DNA of 22,469 nucleotides from Botryococcus braunii (Eukaryota > Chlorophyta > Trebouxiophyceae), in contig KV908484.1 of NCBI GenBank assembly GCA_002005505.1, positions 33,691-56,159 on the forward strand, written 5' to 3'. Shown piece after piece: positions 1-9,014 of the stretch. Under the pieces are notes generated by a model. That model was given only the letters and a program-made list of their open reading frames with translations, did not search any database and had not been told where the DNA came from. The first letter of the stretch is position 1. Each line of letters opens with the position of its first letter. The translations under genes were made by a program, and so were the position numbers.

Positions 1-329
1 TGGGTCACCCCGTCACCCAGTTTCTTTGCCGCCCATTGTCCTCCAATAAGGACCATTTCATAGAGCGCAGCCTCAGCGTGGCTGCCTTCGAAGAAGACAT
101 CGACTTCCATTTTACAGCTGCCAACATACCCTACCACGCCACCTTGCATGGGAGCAGGCGAGGCTCCCTCCAGCATCACGACCAGCAAGGTCAGACTCTG
201 GAGGCTTTGGGCCGCCTCGCTCAAATCAAAACGCCCAGCGTGACCAAACGCTACATCGACCCAACCCGTCACTTGCCCCCTAAGCTGCCTGAGGGGAAAC
301 GTCCTAACAAAAAGGTTCGCCTAACCTGA
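1..329 (+). CDS. Tyrosine recombinase, C-terminal catalytic part (partial)
   Basis: The frame is open from the left edge to a TGA at 327-329, so the N-terminus is missing. The visible part carries two signatures of the phage-integrase fold. One is an H-x-x-R box (LHGSRRG). About 30 residues later is a Tyr in a TPSVTKRYIDP context, which fits the catalytic nucleophile. A basic tail follows (KRPNKKVRLT). In DIRS-type elements this enzyme inserts the circular cDNA by recombination. It lies on the strand opposite the RT/RNase H gene, and the two stop codons are only 5 bp apart (330-334), so both could share a bidirectional 3' end. The conserved second-arginine region and motif spacing support the call. 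The N-terminal Arg and Lys boxes cannot be checked. Confidence 0.72.
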   Translation, partial: GHPVTQFLCRPLSSNKDHFIERSLSVAAFEEDIDFHFTAANIPYHATLHGSRRGSLQHHDQQGQTLEALGRLAQIKTPSVTKRYIDPTRHLPPKLPEGKRPNKKVRLT

Positions 330-334
330 CGTGC

Positions 335-1968
335 TCAGCCTGTGCCTGCCCTTTTACGCTTGGCCCCTCTGACAGAGGCTGGCCTTCTGGGCTTCTCAAA
401 TAATATCAAGCTGCAAGTCAGGTGACACTGATAGTCTCCATCCTGCAGCATGTGAGGTGGGGAACGAGAACCTAACACAAACATGTGCTTCCTAGGGGGA
501 ACCTTCGTTTCTGCCCAGACTGGCAAATGGAGCAGCCAAGTCTTCCACTTGGCTGGTCTATTGCATACCACCAGTATGCAGTGTTTTCTTTCTTGTGCTA
601 CTTTGGCTATTACCTCCCTGAGGCACTCTCTGGGTGGGAATACCCACAGCAGAGGTGTGCCATCTGTGGGGTCTAGTAGACTCCAGGGCATGACCAGTGC
701 GTCTGCCCCCATACCCTCTGCAGCAGGTACCTTGTAAAATATCTTTTCACCTGGTGGAACTTTTCTACTGTTCCTGCAAAGCAATCCCCTGTGGGAAAAC
801 CCCATATGCCTCCTTCTGGCAGACCCGTCTTACATATCTGCGTGTATATACCCCTATCTAGCGCAAAGTCACCTGCATCATCACACCTAGACAGCAGGTC
901 AGCCACCTGGATTTCAGGAGTGTCCCTTGGCACCCACTGGGCCCTCACTTCCACTCCTACCTCAGCTGCAGCCTCAAACATCAGTCTTAGCTCTTTGAGG
1001 GTGTGGGTCTTACCATTCATGCTGTTCACATTAGACACTGCACCCTGATTGTCACAGAATACCAACAGCACCGCCCCCCGCAGCTTGTCCGTGTTGGCTC
1101 TAATGCATGTCCTGACCAGTAGACATATATTCTTCACCTCCCGATGACAAGAAGACAGTGTCCCCTTGCTCATGAGCTCCTGTTCCTCTGCTGTGAAACT
1201 CCCCTGCATGGGTTGCAGCAGCAGCTCTTCTGAGAATCCCCCATAACCCCTAGCAGATGCATCCCCATAGCACACGAAGACTGGTCCCTCCTGCCTCCAC
1301 GGCTTGCCCTTCTGCCTTTCTAACGCGTCCACCCAATACAGCAAATCTTCTTCCGTTAACGCTGCTAACTCCTCTGTCACGCTCTCTCCCCATTCCCGGA
1401 GCTCCCCCATGGCTTGAAACAACCTCCTGATGTACAAGGGGGCTAGCCGTACCGCAGGGGCCACACTCACTAACATGCCTGCCAACCTTGCCATGTCCCT
1501 CTTGGTACCCCCAGCTGTCCTAACCTTGCCTATTTCCTCCAAAATGAAATCTGCTTTGTCCTGGGGCACCTGGAACGCTTGTTCCTCTAAGTCCACTATC
1601 AAGCCAAGATACTGCCCTTTCTTGGCTGGTTCTGACACACACTTTCCCCTGGACAAGCAAAAACCCAGATACGTTAACAGCAACAGCAGTGCCCTCATGC
1701 CCATCCACCCCTGCATGCGACTAGCAGTCAGGAAAATCGCATCATCCACAAACGTGGTCATCCTTAGACCTCTCTCCCTGAGAGGAGTATACACCTGTAG
1801 CATGAACCTTGTGTAGGTTCTGCATGCAAAGGACAAACCAAATGGTAACACAGTAAACACAAAATATTTTCCTTGAAAACTCAAACCCAGGTACTTCTGA
1901 TCCTCCTTATGCACCCGAAAATGATGGTAACCTGCTTTAAAATCTGTGAGACACAGCCAGTCTCCTGG
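335..1968 (-). pseudogene. DIRS-like RT (C-terminal half), RNase H and tail domain
   Basis: This is the 3' part of the RT/RNase H gene, cut from its 5' part (9042-9880) by Copia-1. Reading begins at the insertion junction with RT motif A (LTDFKAGYHHF), then LPFGLSFACR, then the catalytic FVDD box at 1741-1752. The RNase H section has GDASARGYGG, an E in CHREVKN, FCDNQGAV and a final VADLLSR, matching the D-E-D-D pattern. A tail domain typical of DIRS polyproteins follows (LLWVFPPRE, then ILVVCNRPAKWKTW). One frame break falls at 744-747: upstream coding ends at 673 if read straight through, while the conserved tail continues in another frame to a stop at 335. Loss of one A from the minus-strand A run explains it. 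The few residues read from the LTR before 1968 are not part of the protein. It is interrupted and frameshifted, so not functional as it stands. Confidence 0.85.
1964..1968. repeat. Target site duplication, left copy (CCTGG)
   Basis: CCTGG directly precedes the TG of the left LTR and is matched by CCTGG right after the CA of the right LTR. Five bases is the usual duplication for Ty1/copia integrases. Removing the insert plus one copy rejoins the DIRS RT frame exactly. Confidence 0.95.
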
Positions 1969-2173
1969 TGTTGAGTTGTGAACATACATTATAGAATGCC
2001 TTGTGCTTTAGGTGATCTTCAAATGTACATTATTAGGATACGGGTCCACTATCCACATAAGGTACCTCAAGACACGTTCGGATGAGTCTATTTCGAACAT
2101 AAGGTACAATCTGATTTAGATTACGCGTTAGCGTGAAAGGACTATTAAAGCTGCGATCACCGCATAGTCGAGC

Positions 2174-2310
2174 AACTGGTTTGGAAAGATACTGGGCACA
2201 TAAGGATGCCAGTCTTGTTCATGCAGTTGCATGTGTCTAAAAGAGCAGACAGTCGTCAAGGACTGTAGCTGGAGAGGCACGAACTTACGACCTGTCTGCT
2301 TGCTTACAGG
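2174..2310 (+). repeat. Internal LTR direct repeat, copy 1 (left LTR)
   Basis: This 137-bp block starts AACTGGTTTGG and ends CTTGCTTACAGG. It recurs exactly 333 bp downstream at 2507-2643. Both copies have identical edges, so this is a clean duplication within the LTR. Confidence 0.93.
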
Positions 2311-2506
2311 TGCGGTGACGCAGGATGTGTATTGGTAATGTGTTCATGTTTGATTGCTTGTTTGTAAGTGAACCATCTTAGTGGACAATCAAGTCTCCCA
2401 AACAGCTAAGGGACGGAGTCTTGATTGAGTATAGGAAGGTACTTGCTTTCAGCCGTCAGGAGCTTATCCGTGTGTAGATGCTCATTGACAGATCAACATG
2501 TAACGG

Positions 2507-2643
2507 AACTGGTTTGGAAAGATACTGGGCACATAAGGATGCCAGTCTTGTTCATGCAGTTGCATGTGTCTAAAAGAGCAGACAGTCGTCAAGGACTGTA
2601 GCTGGAGAGGCACGAACTTACGACCTGTCTGCTTGCTTACAGG
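2507..2643 (+). repeat. Internal LTR direct repeat, copy 2 (left LTR)
   Basis: Exact second copy of the 137-bp block. It ends 27 bp before the end of the LTR, so the last 164 bp of the LTR are almost entirely this repeat. Confidence 0.93.
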
Positions 2644-2653
2644 ATACGCCACT

Positions 2654-2680
2654 GCCCATAACCTTTTACAGGTTATGGGC
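2654..2680 (+). promoter_or_regulatory. Hairpin joining LTR end and primer-binding site
   Basis: GCCCATAACC at 2654-2663, a 7-base loop (TTTTACA), then its exact reverse complement GGTTATGGGC at 2671-2680. The right arm is the primer-binding site; the left arm lies in the LTR and has the same sense as the initiator tRNA anticodon region. In the genomic RNA this stem would cover the PBS. Function is inference. Confidence 0.8.
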
Positions 2681-2684
2681 CCAC
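2671..2684 (+). promoter_or_regulatory. Primer-binding site for a half initiator tRNA-Met
   Basis: GGTTATGGGCCCAC begins at the first base after the LTR. Its reverse complement, GTGGGCCCATAACC, is the anticodon arm of eukaryotic initiator tRNA-Met, including the CAT anticodon, rather than the tRNA 3' end. Drosophila copia is known to prime from such a cleaved half-tRNA. The match is made from memory of initiator tRNA sequence. Confidence 0.85.
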
Positions 2685-3155
2685 GCCCTTCCAGCTGAGC
2701 CAAGGGCAGACAGGAGTGCATGGCATCATCGGATGCATCTGTACTGGGTTTTCCACGGACTCGCCTGACGGCAAGAAGAAGTAAAAAAGGAACAACTGGA
2801 TATTCACTCAGAAGGCCTACGGACAGAGTCTTCAATATCTTGGGAAGTTTTTTTTTTTTTTCCGTGAAGTGACCTGAGATTATCACCCGTCGTCGTTGTC
2901 GTGAGACCGTCAGTAGGTCCGGGTGGTCAAGCAATTGAATTGCTGAAGAATATTTTGCATATCTTGCATATTAAGGGTACATGCTAGACCTCGAAAGGGT
3001 GGAATACTTGAAAGTGCTGTGGTGCACGCCGGAAGGGTATACTTAAACCAGCTGTGTCAGGCTGAACGCTGTGAGAGCAAGTGAAGTGTATGACCAGACC
3101 TTAAACTCGTTCCCAAATCAAGGTTTCTGAAAGTAATCCCAGCAGTACAGAGACT
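2685..3155 (+). other. Copia-1 untranslated leader
   Basis: The stretch between the PBS and the gag-pol start holds no convincing ORF on the plus strand. It has a 12-base T run near 2850-2861. It probably contains packaging or dimerisation signals, but none can be identified. The ATG at 3156 has A at -3 and G at +4, a favourable initiation context. Confidence 0.6.
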
Positions 3156-6100
3156 ATGGCAACACCAGCAGGAGGCAGCACGGCCTCCTCAGGAGCTGGA
3201 CGGTCAGGACAGACCACTGGAGGCACTGCAGCCAGCTCGTATGCATACACGATGAACTCCTCCAATCCCAAGATGTCTACACAGCTGAAGGCTGATCGCA
3301 CTAATTTCAGTGCCTGGCGTGAAGAGCTGGAGTCTTGCGCAATGCAAAAAGGAGCAATGGGAGCGTTGGAGACAGCTATGCCTAAGACCGCAGAGAACGC
3401 AGCAGTAAAACATTTCATTTTGCAGTCTGTCCCGTCCATGTGGCACGACGAAGTCAAACAGCGGGGGAGCGCTTTTGACTTCATTCAGTGGATGGCAGAC
3501 CGCTGCACTGGAGGGAAGGACAGGGAAATCAACGAGAAGTGGATCAAGGGGCTCAAACAAGGCATGGTAAAGGGAGAGACAGTGCAAGAATGGTGCCACC
3601 GAGTCATCAGTATTGCCGCCTCCCTGGAGGCCAATAACCATCAGCTGAGCGACCGCCAGATCTGCAGGTATGTGTATAAGGGACTACCTGCAGTCTTGCA
3701 GAACGACGCTTGGGCAATTACCTCCGCCAAGTCAGACCCCTACAACATGCTGGAGACGATCCTCACTGCCATTGAGAACTTGGAGTACCAGGATATCCCG
3801 CTGGCAGAGTCAGTGCAAGTCACAGCATCAGCTGCAGCAGTTATGGCAGCAGCAGCAGCAGCCGTGCCAGCTCAGGGTGGAATCCCTGGGCCTCCCCAAG
3901 GCGCTGGAGCTGCACCGGGCGCTGGAGCAGCACCAGGAGTGGGAGCTGGAGCACCTGCTGATGGTCAGGCCCCCTATGGCCCTTCTGCTCACAACGCTGG
4001 AGGCAGGGGGCGAGGGTCTGGACGTGGCAGGAGGCCAAAGGAGGAACTGGCGTGTCGCTTCTGCAACGGGACGGGACATTTCTGGAGGGATTGCCTGGAA
4101 CTGAAGAGGCTGCAAGCTCTACGTGGCACAATGCAAGCTGCAAGTGCGGGCCCAACTGCGTGGTGGGGCACTGGAGCTCCTCAGCAACAAGCCAGCTGGT
4201 GGGATGCTGGCCAGTCCAGAGGAGGCCCTCCCGTGTCAACCTCACATCCTCCTGGATCTGTGTCCACTATCTTCCCCTTCTTCCCAGGCTGGCATCTCCC
4301 ACCACCACCTCCTCTAGGTGCTGGTGAGCCTATGTTCGTTTCGTTAAATGTGCTTACCCCTACATCTCATGGGGCTTGCAGTACCTCGTGGCTGATAGGT
4401 AGTGGTGCATCGGTGCACCTTGTAAATGATCTGTCTTTACTACACAACCCAGTCATGCATGCTCAACCCCTCCCTCTTCATTTGGCCACTTCTGATGCCA
4501 AAGGAGGGATAGTTGCAACTGGGTCTGTGTGTCTGGTCAATGCCAGACAAGAGGTGTTTTGGCTGCATAATGTGCAGTGTGTGCCCAATGCACACACTAA
4601 TCTGATTTCTGTCACAGGAGCCATTCAGGATGGAGCATCATTCCTCACTGACAGTGCAGGTGGGTACACGACCATGAAAGGCCCAGCAGGCTGGTCTGGT
4701 AAGATAGCCAGAGAGCGAGGGCTGTTTTTTTTAGAATGGGTGTGTCCCGTCAAGAGCCAGCATGATGCGCAGCCACAGTCCAGTCCTCATGTGGCCTCGT
4801 ATCATGCCAGGAAAGGGCACAGGTGTACAGATCGACTACTGTGGCATGCAAGGTTGGGGCATCCTGGGGTTAAGAGTATGACAAGGTTGGACAACGAAGA
4901 CCTGGTCACTGGGATCAATGTGTCCCTTGCTCCATGCTCAGAGTGTTCTCCCCAGTGTGAGTCATGTATACAAGGGAAACATTCTCGCCCCCCCTTTCCA
5001 GCTTCCTCTAGGCCTGCAGAGAGTGTGTTAGATAGAGTGCATGTGGACACTGTGGGTCCCATTTCACCAGCTGCAATCACGGGAGAGCGTTTTTGGGTTA
5101 CTGTTGTTGATGAAAAATCCCATCTGATAGCCTCATTGGCAGTGAAGTCGAAAGAAGCCATTCCCAAGGCCCTCATTGAGCTCTTGAAGTACTGGCAGAC
5201 ATTTCATGAGAAAGTGGTGAAGTGTGTGAGATCTGATAGAGGGACAGAATTTCTGAATCAGCAGTTCAAAGAATTTTGTGCTCAGCAGGGCACTAAAATG
5301 GAGACCTCAGCTCCATCCACGCCTCAGCAAAATGGACTTGCTGAGCGCATGAATCGGACTCTGAAGGAGCGCACAAGGACCCTGTTGGTGCACGCTGCAG
5401 CAGACCCTTCCTTGTGGAAGGAGGCATTGGAGTCTGCCACCCTGCTGTACAACGTGGGCCCCACCACAGGCAGGCCTCTGACCCCTACTGAGATGTTCTA
5501 TGGGGTAAAGCCTGATGTTGCTTCCTTGCGCACATGGGGCTGTGTGGCACATGTTCACATTCCCCCAGGTCAGCGGTCTGTATTTGGACCAAAGACCATT
5601 CCAGGCATGTTCACTGGGTATTGCCCACAGTCCAAGGCCTATAGAGTGTACGTAGGCAATGGTGTATGGAAAGAGAGCAGGGATGTTACATTCCTTGAGC
5701 ATTTGAGAGGAGGGGAGAGAGTGGGTATGTCTAAGGTGCAACCTGGATCCTCTCAATGGCTCTCAGGAGCGTCCTTGCAGGGCAGGGGAGGCAATTCCAA
5801 TGTCCCCAGCCCACCAACAGCCATTCCCGTGAATTTTTGGGAAGCAGAGGATGACCCAGTGGTGGAGTGCAAGCCCACTGGATCTCCTGCTACCACTGCC
5901 AGCTCTCCAGAGGATCACAGCAGGCTGAGGAGCTCAGTCGGACCTGTGGCTGGAGCCCCCAGCAGCCAGGATGGTTCCCCTGCCACTTCAGAGACCTCAC
6001 AGCAGTCATGGTCAGTGCTGGGCCATCTTCAAAATTTAGCTCGGGGGGGTGCTGAAGCGCACTCGCAGCTGGACAAACTGCAGAAGATGCAGGAGGGGGT

Positions 6101-8318
6101 CAGGTTCCAGGGGAAGTCTCAACATAGACTTCCCCCAGGAACCACCCTCACAAGGGATCAGCGTTATGAACAGCGCCAGGCTAGGAGGGACTCAGTAGGG
6201 GTCCCCATGCATGACCCTGGCTCAGGCCAGGTACTTGTGAGTGAGCCACCCTCGGTAGGTCTCCCTGATTTGCAGAGGCAGGTTGAGACAGGGGAGGCTA
6301 TGCTTGGAGAAGATGTTAGCGAGAAGAGTAGTGGGCTAGAAGTGCCAGCAGCAGGGGAAGCACGTAGCCAAGTTGAGCTGGGAACCAGTCATGCTTATGG
6401 GGTGCAGCCTGACACAGTAGGCGCAGCTCAGGAAAGTCAGAGTAGTGTACCTAGGTGTGAGTCCAGGAGAGAGAGAGAGCTGCTGCTTCCACCTGCATTG
6501 AGAAAGGTGAGAGATTGTAATGGTGGAGCGCATGAGTCTGGCAGTTCAAGAGAGAGAGTTGGGGAGGGCTCTGGCAGTTCTGGCTGTACTGCAGGATCTC
6601 AACATAAGGTACAAAATGTACCTTATTCTGGGAACCAGGATCAGAGGAATATAAAAGACAACAGTCCCAGGAGTGCTGACAGTACTGCAGAGTCTCAGCA
6701 TAAGGTACAAAATGTACCTTATGTCAAGCTGGGAAAGGTTCACGTGCCATCTAACCTGAGGGAAGCCCAATGCTCCCCTCAGTGGGATTTTTGGCAACAA
6801 GCAATGAGGGAAGAGATGGATTCCCTTGATACCCATGAGGTTCTAGAGTATGTGGACAGACCACATGGACAAAAAGTTATTCCTGTCCATTGGATATTCT
6901 CCACTAAAATTGATGCACATGGGAATGTTACTCGCTTTAAAGCGAGGTTAGTTGCCCAAGGGTGTAGACAGATCCCTGGGATAGATGTTGGGGAGGTATT
7001 TGCACCCACCAGCAGCTATGGGGCAAGGAGGGCTGTGTTGGCAGTGGCTGCCACACAGAATCTTGAGATCCACCAAGTGGATATCAAGACGGCTTTTCTC
7101 AATGGAGAGTTGGAGGAAGAGGTCTATGTGACCCAACCACCAGGATTTGAGAATGGCAACACGAGGGTTGTGTGCAAGCTCAGGAAAACACTATACGGTC
7201 TAAAACAAGCCCCACGGGCTTGGCACAAGACCTTGACCGACAAGTTGAGCGTGATGGGGTATAGTGTGTGCAAGAGTGATGCGGGTGTATACATCAGGAG
7301 GGCCCCTGATGGCAACCTGTCCTTTATTCTTGTTTATGTTGATGATCTTCTCATAGTTGCCAGATTGGTTGCAGAGATTGAGTGGGGGAAAGAGTTGTTG
7401 AAGAAGGACTTCACCATCCATGATTTGGGAGAGGTGAATGATTTCCTGGGGTGTCAGGTCCTACGCAATAGAGTTCAGAGCACTATTTCCATGAGTTGCA
7501 CTCCCAAGATTGATGCTCTTGTGGAAAAGTTTGGGGTTGCTGATGATGGGCGTGTGGTTGATACCCCCATGTCCAAGGACTTCGTGGCTAGCAGCAGACC
7601 CGAGTCCTCAGATGGTTTGTCACATGGGGCAGGTACCCCACTGCCACCTGGTCATCGGTACTGTGAGTTGATTGGATCGTTGCTATATATTGCCAATACG
7701 ACCCGGCCTGACATTTCTCAGGCGGTTGGAGTGTTGTCAAGGTATAGAATGACACCCACTACCTCACACTGGAATGAGGCCATTCGAGTGCTGAAGTACT
7801 TGAGAGATACGAGAGAATTAGCTCTTACTCTGGGTGGAAAGGGGCCTGAGCTAGAAGGCTATGTTGATGCCGACTATGCTGGGGACCTGGACCACAGGTA
7901 TTCCACCACTGGCTATGTTCTATCAGTCTATGGTAGTGCCGTGGTTTGGGGAAGCAAGAAGCAGAGCTCAGTTGCTACCTCAACTGTGCAAGCCGAGTTT
8001 ATGGCAGCCGGCCATATTGTGAAGGAAGCCAACTGGCTTAGGGGCTTCTTGGAAGAGATTGGAGCTGCACCTTGGAGAGTCAAAATTTTCTGTGACAACC
8101 AAGGATGCATTTCCAATTTACGGAACCCCCTTTATTCCAAATTCACAAAGCATGTTGCAGTAAGCTTCCACTATGCTAGGGAAGCTATGGCACTTGGGCA
8201 GGTAGATATCCTCTATGTAGAATCTGCTCGAAATGTGGCTGACATTATGACCAAGCCACTTGCTAAGCCCGTGTTTGTTGGTCATCGTGATTCACTAGGT
8301 TTGAGAAGATACACATAA
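3156..8318 (+). CDS. Copia-1 Gag-Pol polyprotein (1,720 aa)
   Basis: A single frame without stops. Gag: a copia capsid-like domain (about residues 40-220, FSAWRE near its start), an Ala/Gly/Pro-rich linker, an RG-rich stretch and a CCHC knuckle (C300, C303, H308, C313). Protease: WLIGSGAS at about 412-418, where Gly415 stands in the position of the catalytic Asp of D-S/T-G. Integrase: zinc motif H564, H569, C601, C604 and catalytic D631, D694, E730, the last pair with 35 residues between them. A long variable Ser/Gln-rich linker follows (about 850-1190). RT: WIFSTKIDAHG, DIKTAFLNGELEEEVYV and YVDD at 1394-1397. RNase H: D1571, E1614, D1647. There is no gag-pol frameshift, as usual in copia elements. 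The element makes, processes and inserts its own cDNA, but the protease change predicts a processing defect. Confidence 0.95.
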   Translation: MATPAGGSTASSGAGRSGQTTGGTAASSYAYTMNSSNPKMSTQLKADRTNFSAWREELESCAMQKGAMGALETAMPKTAENAAVKHFILQSVPSMWHDEVKQRGSAFDFIQWMADRCTGGKDREINEKWIKGLKQGMVKGETVQEWCHRVISIAASLEANNHQLSDRQICRYVYKGLPAVLQNDAWAITSAKSDPYNMLETILTAIENLEYQDIPLAESVQVTASAAAVMAAAAAAVPAQGGIPGPPQGAGAAPGAGAAPGVGAGAPADGQAPYGPSAHNAGGRGRGSGRGRRPKEELACRFCNGTGHFWRDCLELKRLQALRGTMQAASAGPTAWWGTGAPQQQASWWDAGQSRGGPPVSTSHPPGSVSTIFPFFPGWHLPPPPPLGAGEPMFVSLNVLTPTSHGACSTSWLIGSGASVHLVNDLSLLHNPVMHAQPLPLHLATSDAKGGIVATGSVCLVNARQEVFWLHNVQCVPNAHTNLISVTGAIQDGASFLTDSAGGYTTMKGPAGWSGKIARERGLFFLEWVCPVKSQHDAQPQSSPHVASYHARKGHRCTDRLLWHARLGHPGVKSMTRLDNEDLVTGINVSLAPCSECSPQCESCIQGKHSRPPFPASSRPAESVLDRVHVDTVGPISPAAITGERFWVTVVDEKSHLIASLAVKSKEAIPKALIELLKYWQTFHEKVVKCVRSDRGTEFLNQQFKEFCAQQGTKMETSAPSTPQQNGLAERMNRTLKERTRTLLVHAAADPSLWKEALESATLLYNVGPTTGRPLTPTEMFYGVKPDVASLRTWGCVAHVHIPPGQRSVFGPKTIPGMFTGYCPQSKAYRVYVGNGVWKESRDVTFLEHLRGGERVGMSKVQPGSSQWLSGASLQGRGGNSNVPSPPTAIPVNFWEAEDDPVVECKPTGSPATTASSPEDHSRLRSSVGPVAGAPSSQDGSPATSETSQQSWSVLGHLQNLARGGAEAHSQLDKLQKMQEGVRFQGKSQHRLPPGTTLTRDQRYEQRQARRDSVGVPMHDPGSGQVLVSEPPSVGLPDLQRQVETGEAMLGEDVSEKSSGLEVPAAGEARSQVELGTSHAYGVQPDTVGAAQESQSSVPRCESRRERELLLPPALRKVRDCNGGAHESGSSRERVGEGSGSSGCTAGSQHKVQNVPYSGNQDQRNIKDNSPRSADSTAESQHKVQNVPYVKLGKVHVPSNLREAQCSPQWDFWQQAMREEMDSLDTHEVLEYVDRPHGQKVIPVHWIFSTKIDAHGNVTRFKARLVAQGCRQIPGIDVGEVFAPTSSYGARRAVLAVAATQNLEIHQVDIKTAFLNGELEEEVYVTQPPGFENGNTRVVCKLRKTLYGLKQAPRAWHKTLTDKLSVMGYSVCKSDAGVYIRRAPDGNLSFILVYVDDLLIVARLVAEIEWGKELLKKDFTIHDLGEVNDFLGCQVLRNRVQSTISMSCTPKIDALVEKFGVADDGRVVDTPMSKDFVASSRPESSDGLSHGAGTPLPPGHRYCELIGSLLYIANTTRPDISQAVGVLSRYRMTPTTSHWNEAIRVLKYLRDTRELALTLGGKGPELEGYVDADYAGDLDHRYSTTGYVLSVYGSAVVWGSKKQSSVATSTVQAEFMAAGHIVKEANWLRGFLEEIGAAPWRVKIFCDNQGCISNLRNPLYSKFTKHVAVSFHYAREAMALGQVDILYVESARNVADIMTKPLAKPVFVGHRDSLGLRRYT
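6603..6626 (+). repeat. Palindrome within the gag-pol linker, copy 1
   Basis: ATAAGGTAC and its reverse complement GTACCTTAT are separated by AAAAT. In the protein it encodes the HKVQNVPY segment. A second copy lies 96 bp on. The CATAAGGTAC core is also present twice in each LTR. Confidence 0.85.
6699..6723 (+). repeat. Palindrome within the gag-pol linker, copy 2
   Basis: CATAAGGTAC, loop AAAAT, then GTACCTTATG: a perfect 10-bp stem. It again encodes SQHKVQNVPY in the same frame, part of a 32-residue imperfect duplication just before the RT domain. Confidence 0.85.
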
Positions 8319-8328
8319 AGCATGCAGG

Positions 8329-8338
8329 CAAGGGGAAG
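8329..8338 (+). promoter_or_regulatory. Copia-1 polypurine tract
   Basis: CAAGGGGAAG abuts the TG of the right LTR and follows the gag-pol stop by 10 bp. Copia-2 has the same tract against its own LTR. This primes plus-strand cDNA in LTR elements. Confidence 0.88.
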
Positions 8339-8544
8339 TGTTGAGTTGTGAACATACATTATAGAATGCCTTGTGCTTTAGGTGATCTTCAAATGTACAT
8401 TATTAGGATACGGGTCCACTATCCACATAAGGTACCTCAAGACACGTTCGGATGAGGTCTATTTCGAACATAAGGTACAATCTGATTTAGATTACGCGTT
8501 AGCGTGAAAGGACTATTAAAGCTGCGATCACCGCATAGTCGAGC

Positions 8545-8681
8545 AACTGGTTTGGAAAGATACTGGGCACATAAGGATGCCAGTCTTGTTCATGCAGTTG
8601 CATGTGTCTAAAAGAGCAGACAGTCGTCAAGGACTGTAGCTGGAGAGGCACGAACTTACGACCTGTCTGCTTGCTTACAGG
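8545..8681 (+). repeat. Internal LTR direct repeat, copy 1 (right LTR)
   Basis: Same 137-bp block as at 2174-2310. Confidence 0.92.
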
Positions 8682-8877
8682 TGCGGTGACGCAGGATGTG
8701 TATTGGTAATGTGTTCATGTTTGATTGCTTGTTTGTAAGTGAACCATCTTAGTGGACAATCAAGTCTCCCAAACAGCTAAGGGACGGAGTCTTGATTGAG
8801 TATAGGAAGGTACTTGCTTTCAGCCGTCAGGAGCTTATCCGTGTGTAGATGCTCATTGACAGATCAACATGTAACGG

Positions 8878-9014
8878 AACTGGTTTGGAAAGATACTGGG
8901 CACATAAGGATGCCAGTCTTGTTCATGCAGTTGCATGTGTCTAAAAGAGCAGACAGTCGTCAAGGACTGTAGCTAGAGAGGCACGAACTTACGACCTGTC
9001 TGCTTGCTTACAGG
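8878..9014 (+). repeat. Internal LTR direct repeat, copy 2 (right LTR)
   Basis: Same block as at 2507-2643, with one substitution (GCTGGAG changed to GCTAGAG). This is the only base change seen between the LTRs. Confidence 0.92.

Larger units (their letters stand above)
1969..2670 (+). repeat. Copia-1 left LTR (702 bp)
   Basis: It starts TGTTGAGTTGTG and ends CCTTTTACA, with TG/CA ends. It is the same as 8339-9041 except for one missing G and one substitution. It contains an exact 137-bp internal direct repeat and two copies of CATAAGGTAC (2056-2065 and 2098-2107). TGTAA, the usual volvocine polyadenylation signal, occurs at 2364-2368 and 2499-2503. I cannot fix the U3/R/U5 borders or a transcription start from sequence alone. 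Confidence 0.96.

Noticed and set aside
1969..1989. ATG and short N-terminus for the RT fragment
   Set aside because: These codons come from the Copia-1 LTR; the true upstream coding is at 9042-9880.
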